From the NCBI RefSeq assembly GCF_003351785.1, contig NZ_CP031230.1, positions 2,464,501 through 2,528,500 of the forward strand: a stretch of 64,000 bases of DNA, written 5' to 3'. A model generated the notes under the pieces. The model was not told the DNA's origin, made no database searches, and worked only from the letters and a program-made list of their open reading frames with translations. How positions within the stretch are numbered: the stretch's first letter is position 1; each line of letters starts with the position of its first letter. Below are positions 25,659 to 34,515 of this stretch, one piece after another. Made by a program: the position numbers and the translations under genes. The DNA comes from Sporosarcina sp. PTS2304. Its GTDB lineage: Bacteria; Bacillota; Bacilli; Bacillales_A; Planococcaceae.

Positions 25659-25750
25659 CAAGCTTGTTTATCCAAAGAAATTGGTTTTTGAAAATGAGAT
25701 GTTCTTGACGGGGTGTTGTAGAGTTAGTGTACGTGGTAAGATTCTCCCCT
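25659..25750 (-). repeat. Dispersed GC-rich intergenic element, right-end fragment
   Basis: Minus-oriented fragment: the terminal-repeat variant CAAGCTTGTTTATCC at 25659-25673, AAAGAAATTGG, the block rc-CATTTTCAAAAACCAA, and the GTACAC/GGAGAATC portion next to the ywbE stop. It is nearly the reverse complement of 18955-19040. Confidence 0.7.
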
Positions 25751-25751
25751 C

Positions 25752-25946
25752 TTACTCTAAAATCTCCGCCACTCGTCCAACTTGCCCATCTTCCAGCCGT
25801 ACTTTAATACCGTGAGGATGAAAACTAGAATTTGTTAATAAATCTTTAACTACTCCTTCTGTTTTCTTTCCACTTCGTTGATCCTTCTTCAATACAATCG
25901 CTACACGTAAACCAGACGTAACATCCGCTCTGTTCTGTCCATTCAT
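25752..25946 (-). CDS. ywbE: YwbE family protein
   Basis: 64-residue protein of the DUF2196/YwbE family: MNGQNRADVTSGLRV, IVLKKDQRSGKKTEGVVKD and HPHGIKVRLEDGQVGR are almost the same as in B. subtilis YwbE. The Lys/Arg-rich, KOW-like sequence suggests nucleic-acid binding, but no function is established. Confidence 0.93.
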   Translation of the reverse strand: MNGQNRADVTSGLRVAIVLKKDQRSGKKTEGVVKDLLTNSSFHPHGIKVRLEDGQVGRVAEILE

Positions 25947-26038
25947 ATTTACATCCGCTCCTCTTTTTCATTTAGTGTACCATACTGCTGAACGAAACGG
26001 ACAAGCATGATACAATGGATGGCATAGGAGGGGTTTCT

Positions 26039-26479
26039 ATGAGATTAACAGTATATTTAGCTGGGGAGATTCACACACCTTGGCGAGAAGAAGTTAAACA
26101 ACAGGTTAAGCAATTACAGTTGCCGATTGATTTTGTTGGGCCGATGGAAGACCATGATCGTTCGGATCATATCGGGGAAGAAATACTGGGGGAGCAACCT
26201 GATACTATTTTGAAAGACGTAGCAGCATCTAGCCTGAATAACTTACGAACAGAACTATTAATGAAAAAATCAGATGTTGTCATTGCGTTGTTTGGGGAAC
26301 AGTACAAACAATGGAATACTGCGATGGACGCAAGTGCTGCAGTCGCTTTCGGTAAACCATTAATCATAATCCGTCAAGAAAAGCATCATCATCCATTAAA
26401 AGAACTATCACGCAAAGCGCATGTAACCGTGGAATCTGTAGAACAAGCGGTTCAAGCATTACACTATATTTTTGAATGA
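26039..26479 (+). CDS. ytoQ: YtoQ family protein
   Basis: 146-residue protein with a nucleoside 2-deoxyribosyltransferase-like Rossmann core: MRLTVYLAGEIHTPWREE, FVGPMEDHDRSDHIGE, NLRTELLMKKSDVVIALFGEQYKQWNTAMDASAAVAFGKP. These match the YtoQ family of Bacilli; biochemical role unknown. GGAGGGG stands 6 nt before ATG 26039; the earlier in-frame start at 26015 has no ribosome site. A terminator follows directly. Confidence 0.88.
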   Translation: MRLTVYLAGEIHTPWREEVKQQVKQLQLPIDFVGPMEDHDRSDHIGEEILGEQPDTILKDVAASSLNNLRTELLMKKSDVVIALFGEQYKQWNTAMDASAAVAFGKPLIIIRQEKHHHPLKELSRKAHVTVESVEQAVQALHYIFE

Positions 26480-26485
26480 GCTTCC

Positions 26486-26520
26486 AGGGACTCCGCTATA
26501 ACAGCGAGTCCCTTTCTTTA
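26486..26520 (+). terminator. Terminator of ytoQ
   Basis: Stem AGGGACTC-cGC with GCg-AGTCCCT, followed by TTCTTTATA. Confidence 0.85.
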
Positions 26521-26627
26521 TATTGCTCTTTTCAGTCTTCTAGCGGAATCACATGAATATACTCTGCCCATTTTCTACTACAAATGATAGAATAGATATA
26601 TGGTGTAAAGTGGGAAGGAGCGACTAG

Positions 26628-29459
26628 ATGTCGAGTAAAAAAGGGATTCGTCAACAATATATAAATATATTTATTATTTCTCTCTTGATTGCAGTAATCG
26701 GTATGGGAAGTATGTATGCTTATGTTAAAAGTTCATGGAGTGAAATGGAAGAGGAGCAACAAGAAACATTCGAAAAAGCTCAGTTAGTCGAAAAAATTTC
26801 AAATTCAGTTCAGGACTTATTCTTTAGAATACGTGGGTATTACTCATTTCAAATAGAAAGCGAACTGAATGCCGCTTACCAAGCAATATCAGATATCCAT
26901 TCGTATTCACGTGAGTTCAATGCACTTTCACTCACTGCTGAAGAACGAAGAATCATCAGTGAAATAGATAACTATTTAATCGAATATGAAAATTCTACAT
27001 TACCTAAAGCTGTTCAGTTTGTTGAAAATAATGATTATGAAGGACTTCGTAACTTAGCAAAAGGCGGGGCCAATCTATCCGTCAACCGCTTCATACAATA
27101 TGCAAATGAATATAATATGAAGACGAAGAAAAGTTTGACACAATCATACGACCAGACAAAGAAGCAGACAAACGTGTTTTTCCTACTTATTACTTTACTC
27201 GGTTTCACTTTTCTTCTCATTCCGATATATATGGTATGGAATGTGATGAACAGAGTAGTACGTCCGGTCGAAAATATTACGCAGGCAGCAAATGAATATC
27301 AAGCAGAAGGCACTATTCTATTCCAACCACTCACACGAGAAGATGAGATCGGTGCATTATCACAAGCCATTTACAAAATGATGGAACGCATCCAATCAGA
27401 TGAGCAAGAATTACTTTCACAAAATGAAGAATTAATTACTCAGCAAGATGAATTGTTCAATCGACAAACAAAAATGGAGTATGCTTTATCGGAAGCACGT
27501 TTTACACGCGTTCGGTTGGAGCGCATGAATGGATTAAGCCACTTGCTTTCTTTTTCATTGGATAAACAAGAAGTATGTAACCAAACGTCTGACTATTTGA
27601 ATGCTACGTATCAGCCGGATTTGAGTTTTATTTGGTTTCCTAAAAGTGATACGCATTCATTAAAAGGAATATCTGAAGAACATTTCAGCGAAATAAAACG
27701 AGCACGGTTAGACTATATTAAACTTCGTTTAGAGACAGAACCATACTTTATTATTAAACGTGAGGCCGATTACGAAAGAGGAATAGCGGAAAATACCACA
27801 TTTGTTTATGATTTTGTAGCAGGTATTTATAACTCCTCAAACGAACTAACTATCATCTCCATACTTTCCCGAATTGGAAAACCATTTACTGAAGATGACC
27901 AAGGGGACTTATACGGTCTATTGAAGCGAATTGCCATTTCGTTAGACCGGATCGAACAGTACGAATTGATCAGCCATGAAAGACAATTAAATCAGAACAT
28001 TTTAGATAATATCAATGAAGGGATACGTTATGTATCTTGTATTGATGAACAAGATAAATATAATGCTACACTCTTCGAATTACTTGGAATGGAGCCCGAA
28101 ACAGAAGATAGATTGTGGCCACGCGATGAATGGGTTGAATACTTTTTAAGTCAAATTGATGACCCTGACCAATACAGAGCCTTCTTGGAAGAAACGATTG
28201 ATCCAGCCAATAGAGAGCTAGGTCATAAAATTTATAGTATTAACAAATTATCCGAGAGTTCACGTTTCATGAATGTTTATAGCGTCCCTGTCATTATAAA
28301 TGACGAAAAAGTAGGAACGATTTTCGTACATCGAGATATTACGCATGAACATGAAGTAGACAGAATGAAAACTGAGCTTGTATCTACAGTAAGTCATGAG
28401 TTGCGAACACCACTCTCGAGTATTCTTGGTTTCTCCGAGTTACTATTAAATAAAGAAATGGATGAAAATCGTCAAAAGCGTTATTTGGAAACGATTCACA
28501 GTGAAGCTAATCGTTTGACCGCACTAATCAATGATTTTCTTGATATTCAACGGATGGAATCAGGACGTCAAACCTACTCGATGGAAGAAGTATCCGTAGC
28601 AGATCTTGCGAAACAATCCATTGATGCACTACTTGTTCAATCAGACCAACACTATATTTCTTTGCATGATCTGACATGCACATCGACTGTTATAGCTGAC
28701 GCTGATCGGCTGACCCAAGTTTTCACTAATTTATTGAATAACGCTGTAAAGTTTTCACCAGACGGTGGTAATATAAAAGTCACTTTATTGAATCAACAAG
28801 ATTCAGTGATTGTCTCTATTGAAGACGAAGGGATTGGAATTCCTGCAGAACGTATTGAACACCTTTTTGAGAAGTTCTACCGGTTTGATAATAGCTTCAA
28901 TAGAAAGATAGGTGGTACGGGACTCGGTCTATCTATTTGTAAAGAAATTATTAAAGATCATAATGGAGAGATCTGGGTAGACTCAGAAATAGAAGTCGGC
29001 ACTACCATATACTTCTCTTTACCGATTAAACCAGAATTGCCTGATCACTCAATCGATGATAAAAAGCCATTAATTATTATTGTAGAAGATGATGTCAATA
29101 TCGCACTCTTACTGGGAGAAGAACTGAGCGAAAAAGGCTTTTCAATCGTTCACCATGATACAGTAGATAAAGCATTTACTTGTATAGAAGAAATGTTGCC
29201 TGTTGCTGTAGTCGTTGATTTAAAGCTATCTGATCATGAAAGTGGTTGGGATTTAATTAGACAGATGAAAGCACATGAAATAGTTGCAGCTATTCCAATT
29301 ATTATTTCTTCATCGATTGAGAAGGAACCACATCTAATCGAAAAGTTTCACATCAATGGTTATTTGACAAAACCTTATCCGATTCATGATATTTCTTCCG
29401 TAGTCCTTCAAGCAATTAATCGTACGGATGGAAAAATATTATATCCTGAAAACACATAA
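26628..29459 (+). CDS. Membrane hybrid histidine kinase (HAMP-GAF-PAS-HisKA-HATPase-REC)
   Basis: 943-residue sensor kinase. Membrane helix 1 spans about 11-33 and helix 2 about 183-206; the roughly 150 residues between them are a helical extracellular sensor. HAMP follows to about 260, then a coiled coil (ELLSQNEELITQQDELFNRQ), a GAF-like region (about 300-450) and a PAS-like region (about 460-575). The phospho-acceptor is His590 in VSHELRTPLSSILG. The HATPase has NLLNNAVKFSP (N box), DEGIGIP (G1) and GGTGLGLSICKEI (G2). A receiver domain ends the protein, with phospho-acceptor Asp864 in VVDLKLSD and Lys in YLTKPY. The hybrid layout implies a phosphorelay through an HPt partner, and an HPt-containing gene lies 0.9 kb away in convergent orientation. 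Confidence 0.93.
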   Translation: MSSKKGIRQQYINIFIISLLIAVIGMGSMYAYVKSSWSEMEEEQQETFEKAQLVEKISNSVQDLFFRIRGYYSFQIESELNAAYQAISDIHSYSREFNALSLTAEERRIISEIDNYLIEYENSTLPKAVQFVENNDYEGLRNLAKGGANLSVNRFIQYANEYNMKTKKSLTQSYDQTKKQTNVFFLLITLLGFTFLLIPIYMVWNVMNRVVRPVENITQAANEYQAEGTILFQPLTREDEIGALSQAIYKMMERIQSDEQELLSQNEELITQQDELFNRQTKMEYALSEARFTRVRLERMNGLSHLLSFSLDKQEVCNQTSDYLNATYQPDLSFIWFPKSDTHSLKGISEEHFSEIKRARLDYIKLRLETEPYFIIKREADYERGIAENTTFVYDFVAGIYNSSNELTIISILSRIGKPFTEDDQGDLYGLLKRIAISLDRIEQYELISHERQLNQNILDNINEGIRYVSCIDEQDKYNATLFELLGMEPETEDRLWPRDEWVEYFLSQIDDPDQYRAFLEETIDPANRELGHKIYSINKLSESSRFMNVYSVPVIINDEKVGTIFVHRDITHEHEVDRMKTELVSTVSHELRTPLSSILGFSELLLNKEMDENRQKRYLETIHSEANRLTALINDFLDIQRMESGRQTYSMEEVSVADLAKQSIDALLVQSDQHYISLHDLTCTSTVIADADRLTQVFTNLLNNAVKFSPDGGNIKVTLLNQQDSVIVSIEDEGIGIPAERIEHLFEKFYRFDNSFNRKIGGTGLGLSICKEIIKDHNGEIWVDSEIEVGTTIYFSLPIKPELPDHSIDDKKPLIIIVEDDVNIALLLGEELSEKGFSIVHHDTVDKAFTCIEEMLPVAVVVDLKLSDHESGWDLIRQMKAHEIVAAIPIIISSSIEKEPHLIEKFHINGYLTKPYPIHDISSVVLQAINRTDGKILYPENT

Positions 29460-29489
29460 AAAGGGGCTGTCCAATAAGTCCCTAAAATA

Positions 29490-29531
29490 AATCAGGCAGA
29501 GAAAAACGAATCGTTTTTCTCTGCCTGATTT
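29490..29531 (+). terminator. Perfect 20-bp-arm terminator after the hybrid kinase
   Basis: Arms AATCAGGCAGAGAAAAACGA and exact complement, one-base loop, ending TTTTGG. The stem is symmetrical enough to act in both directions. Confidence 0.85.
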
Positions 29532-29543
29532 TGGTTTGTAGTC

Positions 29544-29593
29544 GTTCACAGTTGAAAGTAGCCGGCGGATGCCCACTACTTTCAACTGTGAAC
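29544..29593. repeat. Long hairpin, 18-bp arms
   Basis: GTTCACAGTTGAAAGTAG and its exact complement separated by 14 bases containing GCCGGCGGATG. It has no T-run, so it is not a plain terminator; it may be part of a degraded mobile element. Confidence 0.8.
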
Positions 29594-29719
29594 CAGTGCG
29601 ACGATTCCGAACTCCGTATGAACCTTTTCAAGGCCACGGAACGATGCCGTATGTTCTTCTATAGAAAAAGTGAGTTGTTCTGTGGTGTACTGTTCGTAAG
29701 TAATCTTTGGATTGTGCAT

Positions 29720-29935
29720 AAAAAATCGTCTTTTCGTAGAGTGGGTTTGGTAACTTTATTCTACTAGAAAGGGCGATTTTTTTGTACCTATTTGAAGCAA
29801 GATATCGAGTGGATTTTCGTTCCAGGCGGCGACTCGGGGAGGATCAGGTCGTCCGGCGTAGCGCTAGCGGAGAGGTACGGTTCACCGCGACCCCTCCCGA
29901 ACGCGTCCGCCTAGAACGGAAAGGAACGGCGAAGA
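29720..29935 (-). repeat. Hairpin plus GC-rich core of the dispersed element family
   Basis: 29720-29782 forms a stem of AAAAAATCG-type arms (with G-U pairs), closing in an inner GTAGA/TCTAC. Next to it, 29810-29930 is a diverged copy of the GC-rich core seen at 52150-52260: GGGGAGGATCAGG, TCACCGCGACCCCTCCCGAA and GCGTCCGCCTAGAA, in the same orientation. The 560-bp gap 29460-30019 therefore holds three hairpins, this core and the terminator of the response-regulator gene, but no gene. Confidence 0.6.
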
Positions 29936-29966
29936 GAGGATTCTTCTATTCGTTTCATAAGAAAAA

Positions 29967-30011
29967 GGGCTGTCACAGAAACTCAGTTCTCACTGACTTT
30001 CTCGACAGCCC
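29967..30011 (-). terminator. Terminator of the diguanylate cyclase-regulator unit
   Basis: On the minus strand GGGGCTGTCgAGAAAGTCAG pairs with CTGAGTTTCTGTGACAGCCC, followed by TTTTTCTT, 9 bp after the stop codon. Confidence 0.85.
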
Positions 30012-30019
30012 CGTTCTTT

Positions 30020-30385
30020 TTAAAATAAAGACTTTAACAAAGTAACTAGCTCATTGGGGCTGAATGGCTTAGGCATGAAATAACTCGCACCCATATTCAT
30101 AGCATCTTCACGATCTGCCTGTTGCGCTTTTGCTGTTAACATAATTACAGGCACATCTAGATTCAATAGCTTCATACGTTCTAACACTTCTAACCCTGTC
30201 ATATGAGGCATCATATAATCTAAAATCACCGCATCATACGAATTTTCTTGGATTTTCTGCAGTCCTTCACGCCCATCCTCTGCTTCTTCCACTTGAAATC
30301 CTTCGAACTCAAGAGTATCACCTAACAACATCCGTAAAATTTCTTCATCGTCTACTATTAAAATCTTTTTTCCTGTATACCCCAA
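30020..30385 (-). CDS. Stand-alone CheY-like response regulator
   Basis: 121 residues, a single receiver domain with no output domain. Acidic pocket Asp12-Asp13, phospho-acceptor Asp56 in AVILDYMMP, Thr84 in MLTAKA and Lys106 in MPKPFS are all present. It starts 16 bp downstream of the diguanylate cyclase gene and is co-transcribed with it. It could act as a phosphate shuttle or sink, or bind an effector. Confidence 0.93.
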   Translation of the reverse strand: MGYTGKKILIVDDEEILRMLLGDTLEFEGFQVEEAEDGREGLQKIQENSYDAVILDYMMPHMTGLEVLERMKLLNLDVPVIMLTAKAQQADREDAMNMGASYFMPKPFSPNELVTLLKSLF

Positions 30386-30400
30386 TACGTATCCACCCTT

Positions 30401-32020
30401 CTATTCCCTTTTATCAAATAAACGATTCGCTAACTTATCTATACGTCCTAGAACTTCTGAAGGCTGGAATGGTTTAATAATATAATCATCCGCGCCTAAC
30501 CAAAGTGCAGCTTTAATATCATTCGCACTCTTTCTCGCAGTCATCATGGACACCGTCACGTTCGTTTTCGCATGATCACTTTTCAGCCTGCTAAGCACTT
30601 CCAAGCCATCCATTTTCGGCATTACCCCATCTAGCAACACAATGAAATAGTCATCTGGAGTGTACCAATCATCTTCTAAAAATGTAGGTCCATCAGAATA
30701 TGTTTTAACTGTAATCTCCATATCCGGTGACTTTAATTCCAATAATGTTTGCTGAAGAATTTGACGGATAAATGAATCATCATCTACAATAATTACCATT
30801 AGTTTTCGTTGAACGACTAATCGATGCTGATCATACACCACTGTCTGGTTTCGTCCATTTCTTTTCGCTTGATACAATGCCTGGTCTGCCGCTGAGATCA
30901 GTTCATCCGTTTTTCCATCATACGTTGCGCTACCTGCAGAAAACGTAACGTGGAATATATTCTCACCAGAAGTAAACTCCACCACATTAAACTTTTTGCG
31001 TACACGTTCTACCACATGAATAGAATCATCTGCATGAATATCATTTAGAAGAAAAGCAAACTCTTCTCCTCCATACCTAAAAACGTAATCGCCTTCTCGT
31101 TTTTCTTCCTTAATGATCTCTCCGAACTTCCTCAGAACTTCATCGCCTGCTGGGTGTCCATATAAATCATTTACTTGCTTAAAATGGTCTAAGTCCACCA
31201 TCACAAGAGAAAATACAGTCCCTGCCTGGTCGGCAGCTTTCGCCCAATTATTAATTATTTCATCAAAATAACGTCTATTTCCGACACCTGTCAAACTATC
31301 CGTAATCATACTGCTACTAATTGCCTTTTGACGTTGCTGGCGATTAAATAAGTACGGAAAAAACACATCCATATCAAAAGGTTTCGGAATAAAATCCATC
31401 GCACCTCTCACATAGCTTTCAATTTGAAGTTCTTTCGTAGGTTGCTCACATGATATAGCTAGTGTCGTATTTTTCTGTCTAGCGGTCTCTGCAATTTGAT
31501 CCAGAACTTCAAAGCCTGACATATCAGGAAGCTTGTAATCCACAATTACGACGCTCGGCCGCATGGAATAAAACTGTTCGATACCTCTCTTGCCGTTTAA
31601 AGAAATAATGACTTGAGCCCCTAATTGTTCAAGTAATTCTTTTAAATAAGAGACAAAGTCCAAGTCATCATCAATGATTAAGATAAATGTCTCCTGATCG
31701 AGACGGTTCACATAACGATCTGGTAATTGAAATTCTTCTTTTTTTACTTCTGCTGAATCATCAAAGTGTGAACGAATACGGTTTTTTAAGTTTTCCAATG
31801 AGGAAACAGGTATTTTCTGATCATTGGATGATGTTAAGATTTCTAGTTGGGATGCACAAAAAAGAGATAATTGCTGTAACCCAATAGTTCCTGACGTTCC
31901 CTTCAACTTATGAAGAAAATAGTACAGCTCACGTTCTGTGAGACTTCCACGAACTTCCCACTCTTGAAATATATTTTCTGTTCGTTGCGCCAACATATCT
32001 TGATATTTCTTTTGACTCAT
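30401..32020 (-). CDS. HPt-REC-GGDEF-REC diguanylate cyclase
   Basis: 539 residues with four domains in unusual order. HPt at about 1-95 with phosphorylatable His37 in LHKLKGTSGTIGL. First receiver about 112-225 with Asp161 in VIVDYKLPD and Lys in IPKPFD. GGDEF at about 235-400 with the active site GGEEF (317-321) and a complete inhibitory I-site, Arg308-x-x-Asp311, five residues before it. Second receiver about 407-535 with Asp464 in VLLDGVMPKMDG and Lys in IIKPFQ. The enzyme should make cyclic di-GMP under phosphorelay control with product feedback. No membrane segment. The HPt makes it a natural acceptor for the nearby hybrid kinase (inference). Confidence 0.93.
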   Translation of the reverse strand: MSQKKYQDMLAQRTENIFQEWEVRGSLTERELYYFLHKLKGTSGTIGLQQLSLFCASQLEILTSSNDQKIPVSSLENLKNRIRSHFDDSAEVKKEEFQLPDRYVNRLDQETFILIIDDDLDFVSYLKELLEQLGAQVIISLNGKRGIEQFYSMRPSVVIVDYKLPDMSGFEVLDQIAETARQKNTTLAISCEQPTKELQIESYVRGAMDFIPKPFDMDVFFPYLFNRQQRQKAISSSMITDSLTGVGNRRYFDEIINNWAKAADQAGTVFSLVMVDLDHFKQVNDLYGHPAGDEVLRKFGEIIKEEKREGDYVFRYGGEEFAFLLNDIHADDSIHVVERVRKKFNVVEFTSGENIFHVTFSAGSATYDGKTDELISAADQALYQAKRNGRNQTVVYDQHRLVVQRKLMVIIVDDDSFIRQILQQTLLELKSPDMEITVKTYSDGPTFLEDDWYTPDDYFIVLLDGVMPKMDGLEVLSRLKSDHAKTNVTVSMMTARKSANDIKAALWLGADDYIIKPFQPSEVLGRIDKLANRLFDKRE

Positions 32021-32089
32021 CCTCTTCCCCCTCCGTTCATCGGAAGCATCTTCCCATCGGTTTCTATTTCTAGTATATCTATACGAAAG

Positions 32090-32124
32090 AAAGCTGGATA
32101 CTATCGATTAGTACATCCAGCTTT
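32090..32124 (-). terminator. Terminator after glmM
   Basis: Minus-strand stem AAAGCTGGAT/ATCCAGCTTT, 15-base loop, followed by CTTTCG; it closes the cdaA-cdaR-glmM operon. Confidence 0.82.
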
Positions 32125-32132
32125 ACCATCTT

Positions 32133-33482
32133 TTATTCTAGACCCATTTCTTCTTTCACTACTTGTGAAATACGTTCAGCATAGTCCGCGCATTGTTCTT
32201 CTGTAGATGCTTCTACCATGACGCGTACAAGTGGTTCGGTACCAGATGGTCTTACAAGCACGCGTCCTTGTCCCGCCATTTCCGATTCTACTTCATTGAT
32301 GACACCCACTATACGTAAGTTGTCCATGACAGCGTGTTTATCGGCTACACGTATATTTATTAATTCTTGAGGATAGATCTTCATATCACTAGCTAATTCG
32401 GATAACTTTTTACCAGTCTGTTGCATAATATTCACTAATTGCAAAGCTGTAAGAAGTCCGTCGCCTGTTGTATTATAATCCAAGAAGATAATGTGACCCG
32501 ATTGCTCTCCACCTAAATTGTACTGATTTTTACGCATTTCTTCTACAACGTATCGATCACCTACCGCAGTCTGTACGCTTTTTATACCCACTTCTTCTAA
32601 TGCTTTATAAAAACCAAGATTACTCATGACAGTAGATACTACCGTGTCACTCTTTAGACGGCCTTTGCTATGTAAATAACGTGCAACAATATACATGATT
32701 TGGTCCCCATCAACGATAGTACCTTTTTCATCAACCGCGATTAAACGATCTCCATCACCATCGAAAGCCAGTCCGATGTCCGCACTCTTTTGCTTTACTA
32801 ACTCCGCAAGCGCTTCGGGATGTGTAGACCCTACTTGATCATTTATATTCAAACCATTCGGGGAAGCACCCATTGTAGTTAAGTCTGCATCCAAGTCTGC
32901 GAATACGTGAGTGGCTAAGACAGAAGTCGCTCCATGTGCGCAATCTAAGGCAACATGAATTCCTTCAAAATCCTCGTCCACTATTTGTTTCAAATATTGG
33001 ATGTACTTTTGGCCACCTTCGAAGTATTCCGTAATCGTTCCTACGTCTTTGCCAGTAGGTCGCGGAAGTGTATCTTCTTCAGCGTGTAGCAATTCTTCAA
33101 ACTCTGCTTCTTGGGCATCTGTTAATTTAAAGCCATCTTCACCAAAAAATTTAATACCATTGTCTTCTACCGGATTATGCGATGCGGAAATCATCACTCC
33201 TGCTTGTGCATTCATCACACGAGTCAAATACGCAACGCCTGGCGTACTAATTACGCCAAGTGTCATTACTTCCACACCGACGGACAGTAATCCTGCGATT
33301 AAAGAGTTTTCAAGCATAGATCCAGAGATTCGTGTGTCGCGACCGACGAGGACTTCCGCTTTTCCTTCTACTTCCTTAGTAAATAAATAACCGCCTATTC
33401 TTCCTAATTTAAACGCTAATTCAGGCGTAAGTTCGGTATTTGCTACTCCTCGAACGCCATCCGTACCAAAATACTTTGTCAT
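32133..33482 (-). CDS. glmM: Phosphoglucosamine mutase
   Basis: 449 residues; converts glucosamine-6-phosphate to glucosamine-1-phosphate for UDP-GlcNAc and cell-wall synthesis. Catalytic phosphoserine in [16 protein letters not shown], the metal loop DGDGDR, the sugar-binding GGEQSGH and the phosphate-binding [12 protein letters not shown] are all intact. It is the last gene of the cdaA-cdaR-glmM operon, a conserved arrangement in which GlmM directly binds and inhibits the cyclase CdaA. Confidence 0.97.
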   Translation of the reverse strand: MTKYFGTDGVRGVANTELTPELAFKLGRIGGYLFTKEVEGKAEVLVGRDTRISGSMLENSLIAGLLSVGVEVMTLGVISTPGVAYLTRVMNAQAGVMISASHNPVEDNGIKFFGEDGFKLTDAQEAEFEELLHAEEDTLPRPTGKDVGTITEYFEGGQKYIQYLKQIVDEDFEGIHVALDCAHGATSVLATHVFADLDADLTTMGASPNGLNINDQVGSTHPEALAELVKQKSADIGLAFDGDGDRLIAVDEKGTIVDGDQIMYIVARYLHSKGRLKSDTVVSTVMSNLGFYKALEEVGIKSVQTAVGDRYVVEEMRKNQYNLGGEQSGHIIFLDYNTTGDGLLTALQLVNIMQQTGKKLSELASDMKIYPQELINIRVADKHAVMDNLRIVGVINEVESEMAGQGRVLVRPSGTEPLVRVMVEASTEEQCADYAERISQVVKEEMGLE

Positions 33483-33570
33483 GTTTCAATCGTCCTTTCG
33501 ATTCCATCTAATTGGATCATACATAGTGTATCGATTTTTTGTCAGTAATAATTAGTTAGTTTGATAGATT

Positions 33571-34515
33571 TTAAGTGGATTCACTAGATGTTTTCACTTT
33601 TACTTTCACTTTACTCGGCGTAGTTTTGCTAGCGCCTTCGGGATTTTGGACATCCACTTCAACAATTCCAGATGTACTTACTTTTGAAAGATCCACCTCT
33701 ACAGGTATCTCCTTTAACCCATCTATCACATTCTTTGTACCAAACACACGAATGAATTTATCTTCTGCTGTTATACTCTCAATCGTTACCCCGTCTGCTG
33801 GTTTTCCTTTACGACTCAACTTCACAGGTATATCACGACTATATTCTTTAATTTCCACCTTGACCGTTACTTCTTCTGGCTCCATCAAAACGGATAGCTT
33901 GTTCAAGTCACGATCCAATACACGCACCCTAGCTTTTTGCTCAAATGACTTATTTAGATTATTATCACCTGTAGCAGAAACTTTTACAAAGCTAATAGCG
34001 TTTATAACGCTTTTCGCACCCGTTACTTCAATAGTAGAAGGTTGCACGTCCATATTGCGTACTTCAAACCCTTCCGCTAGAAGTCGAGTATTCATCTCCG
34101 GATCTACACGGAACGTTTGGGTGACTTTTTCTTCAATAGTAATATGAACTGTGGCAGGATCCAAACGTACATCTAACTTATCTGACACGTTCTCTACTTG
34201 GATTCGCACAGTGTGTTCCCCTAATGTTAAATTTTGCAAGTCTAGCTTTAATGTGAAATCCTTTAATAATTTTGTGGTCTGTACAATATTAGGAGGTCCT
34301 TCGATTGTCATATTCACCATCTCTGGCGCGCCTGTAACTACTAAGTTTTCCGTGTCGTAATAGACTTCCACAGGTACATCTTGGATAAGTTCAAATACAT
34401 CATTTGCTGTATTGCGATTCGATTGTTCTTCTGACTTTACTGAAAAAAACAGTGTGACAGCTAGAAACAAGGCAATCAGTCGTAAAAACCAGGGGTTGTC
34501 CATAAATTTATCCAT
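33571..34515 (-). CDS. cdaR: CdaA regulator CdaR (YbbR-domain protein)
   Basis: 314 residues beginning MDKFMDNPWFLRLIALFLAV, one N-terminal membrane helix followed by extracellular YbbR repeats (e.g. VPVEVYYDTENLVVTGAPE, IEVTGAKSVINAISFVKV, FIRVFGTKNVIDGLKEIPVEVDL). CdaR modulates CdaA activity in the membrane. ATG 34515 lies within the end of cdaA (8-bp overlap) with GGGGGAAGAG just upstream; a longer frame to 34572 is inside cdaA and is rejected. Confidence 0.95.
   Translation of the reverse strand: MDKFMDNPWFLRLIALFLAVTLFFSVKSEEQSNRNTANDVFELIQDVPVEVYYDTENLVVTGAPEMVNMTIEGPPNIVQTTKLLKDFTLKLDLQNLTLGEHTVRIQVENVSDKLDVRLDPATVHITIEEKVTQTFRVDPEMNTRLLAEGFEVRNMDVQPSTIEVTGAKSVINAISFVKVSATGDNNLNKSFEQKARVRVLDRDLNKLSVLMEPEEVTVKVEIKEYSRDIPVKLSRKGKPADGVTIESITAEDKFIRVFGTKNVIDGLKEIPVEVDLSKVSTSGIVEVDVQNPEGASKTTPSKVKVKVKTSSEST

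Noticed and set aside
29782..30045. 87-codon plus-strand ORF
   Set aside because: Covers a GC-rich repeat core and runs into the terminator of the response-regulator gene; arginine-rich composition reflects the repeat.
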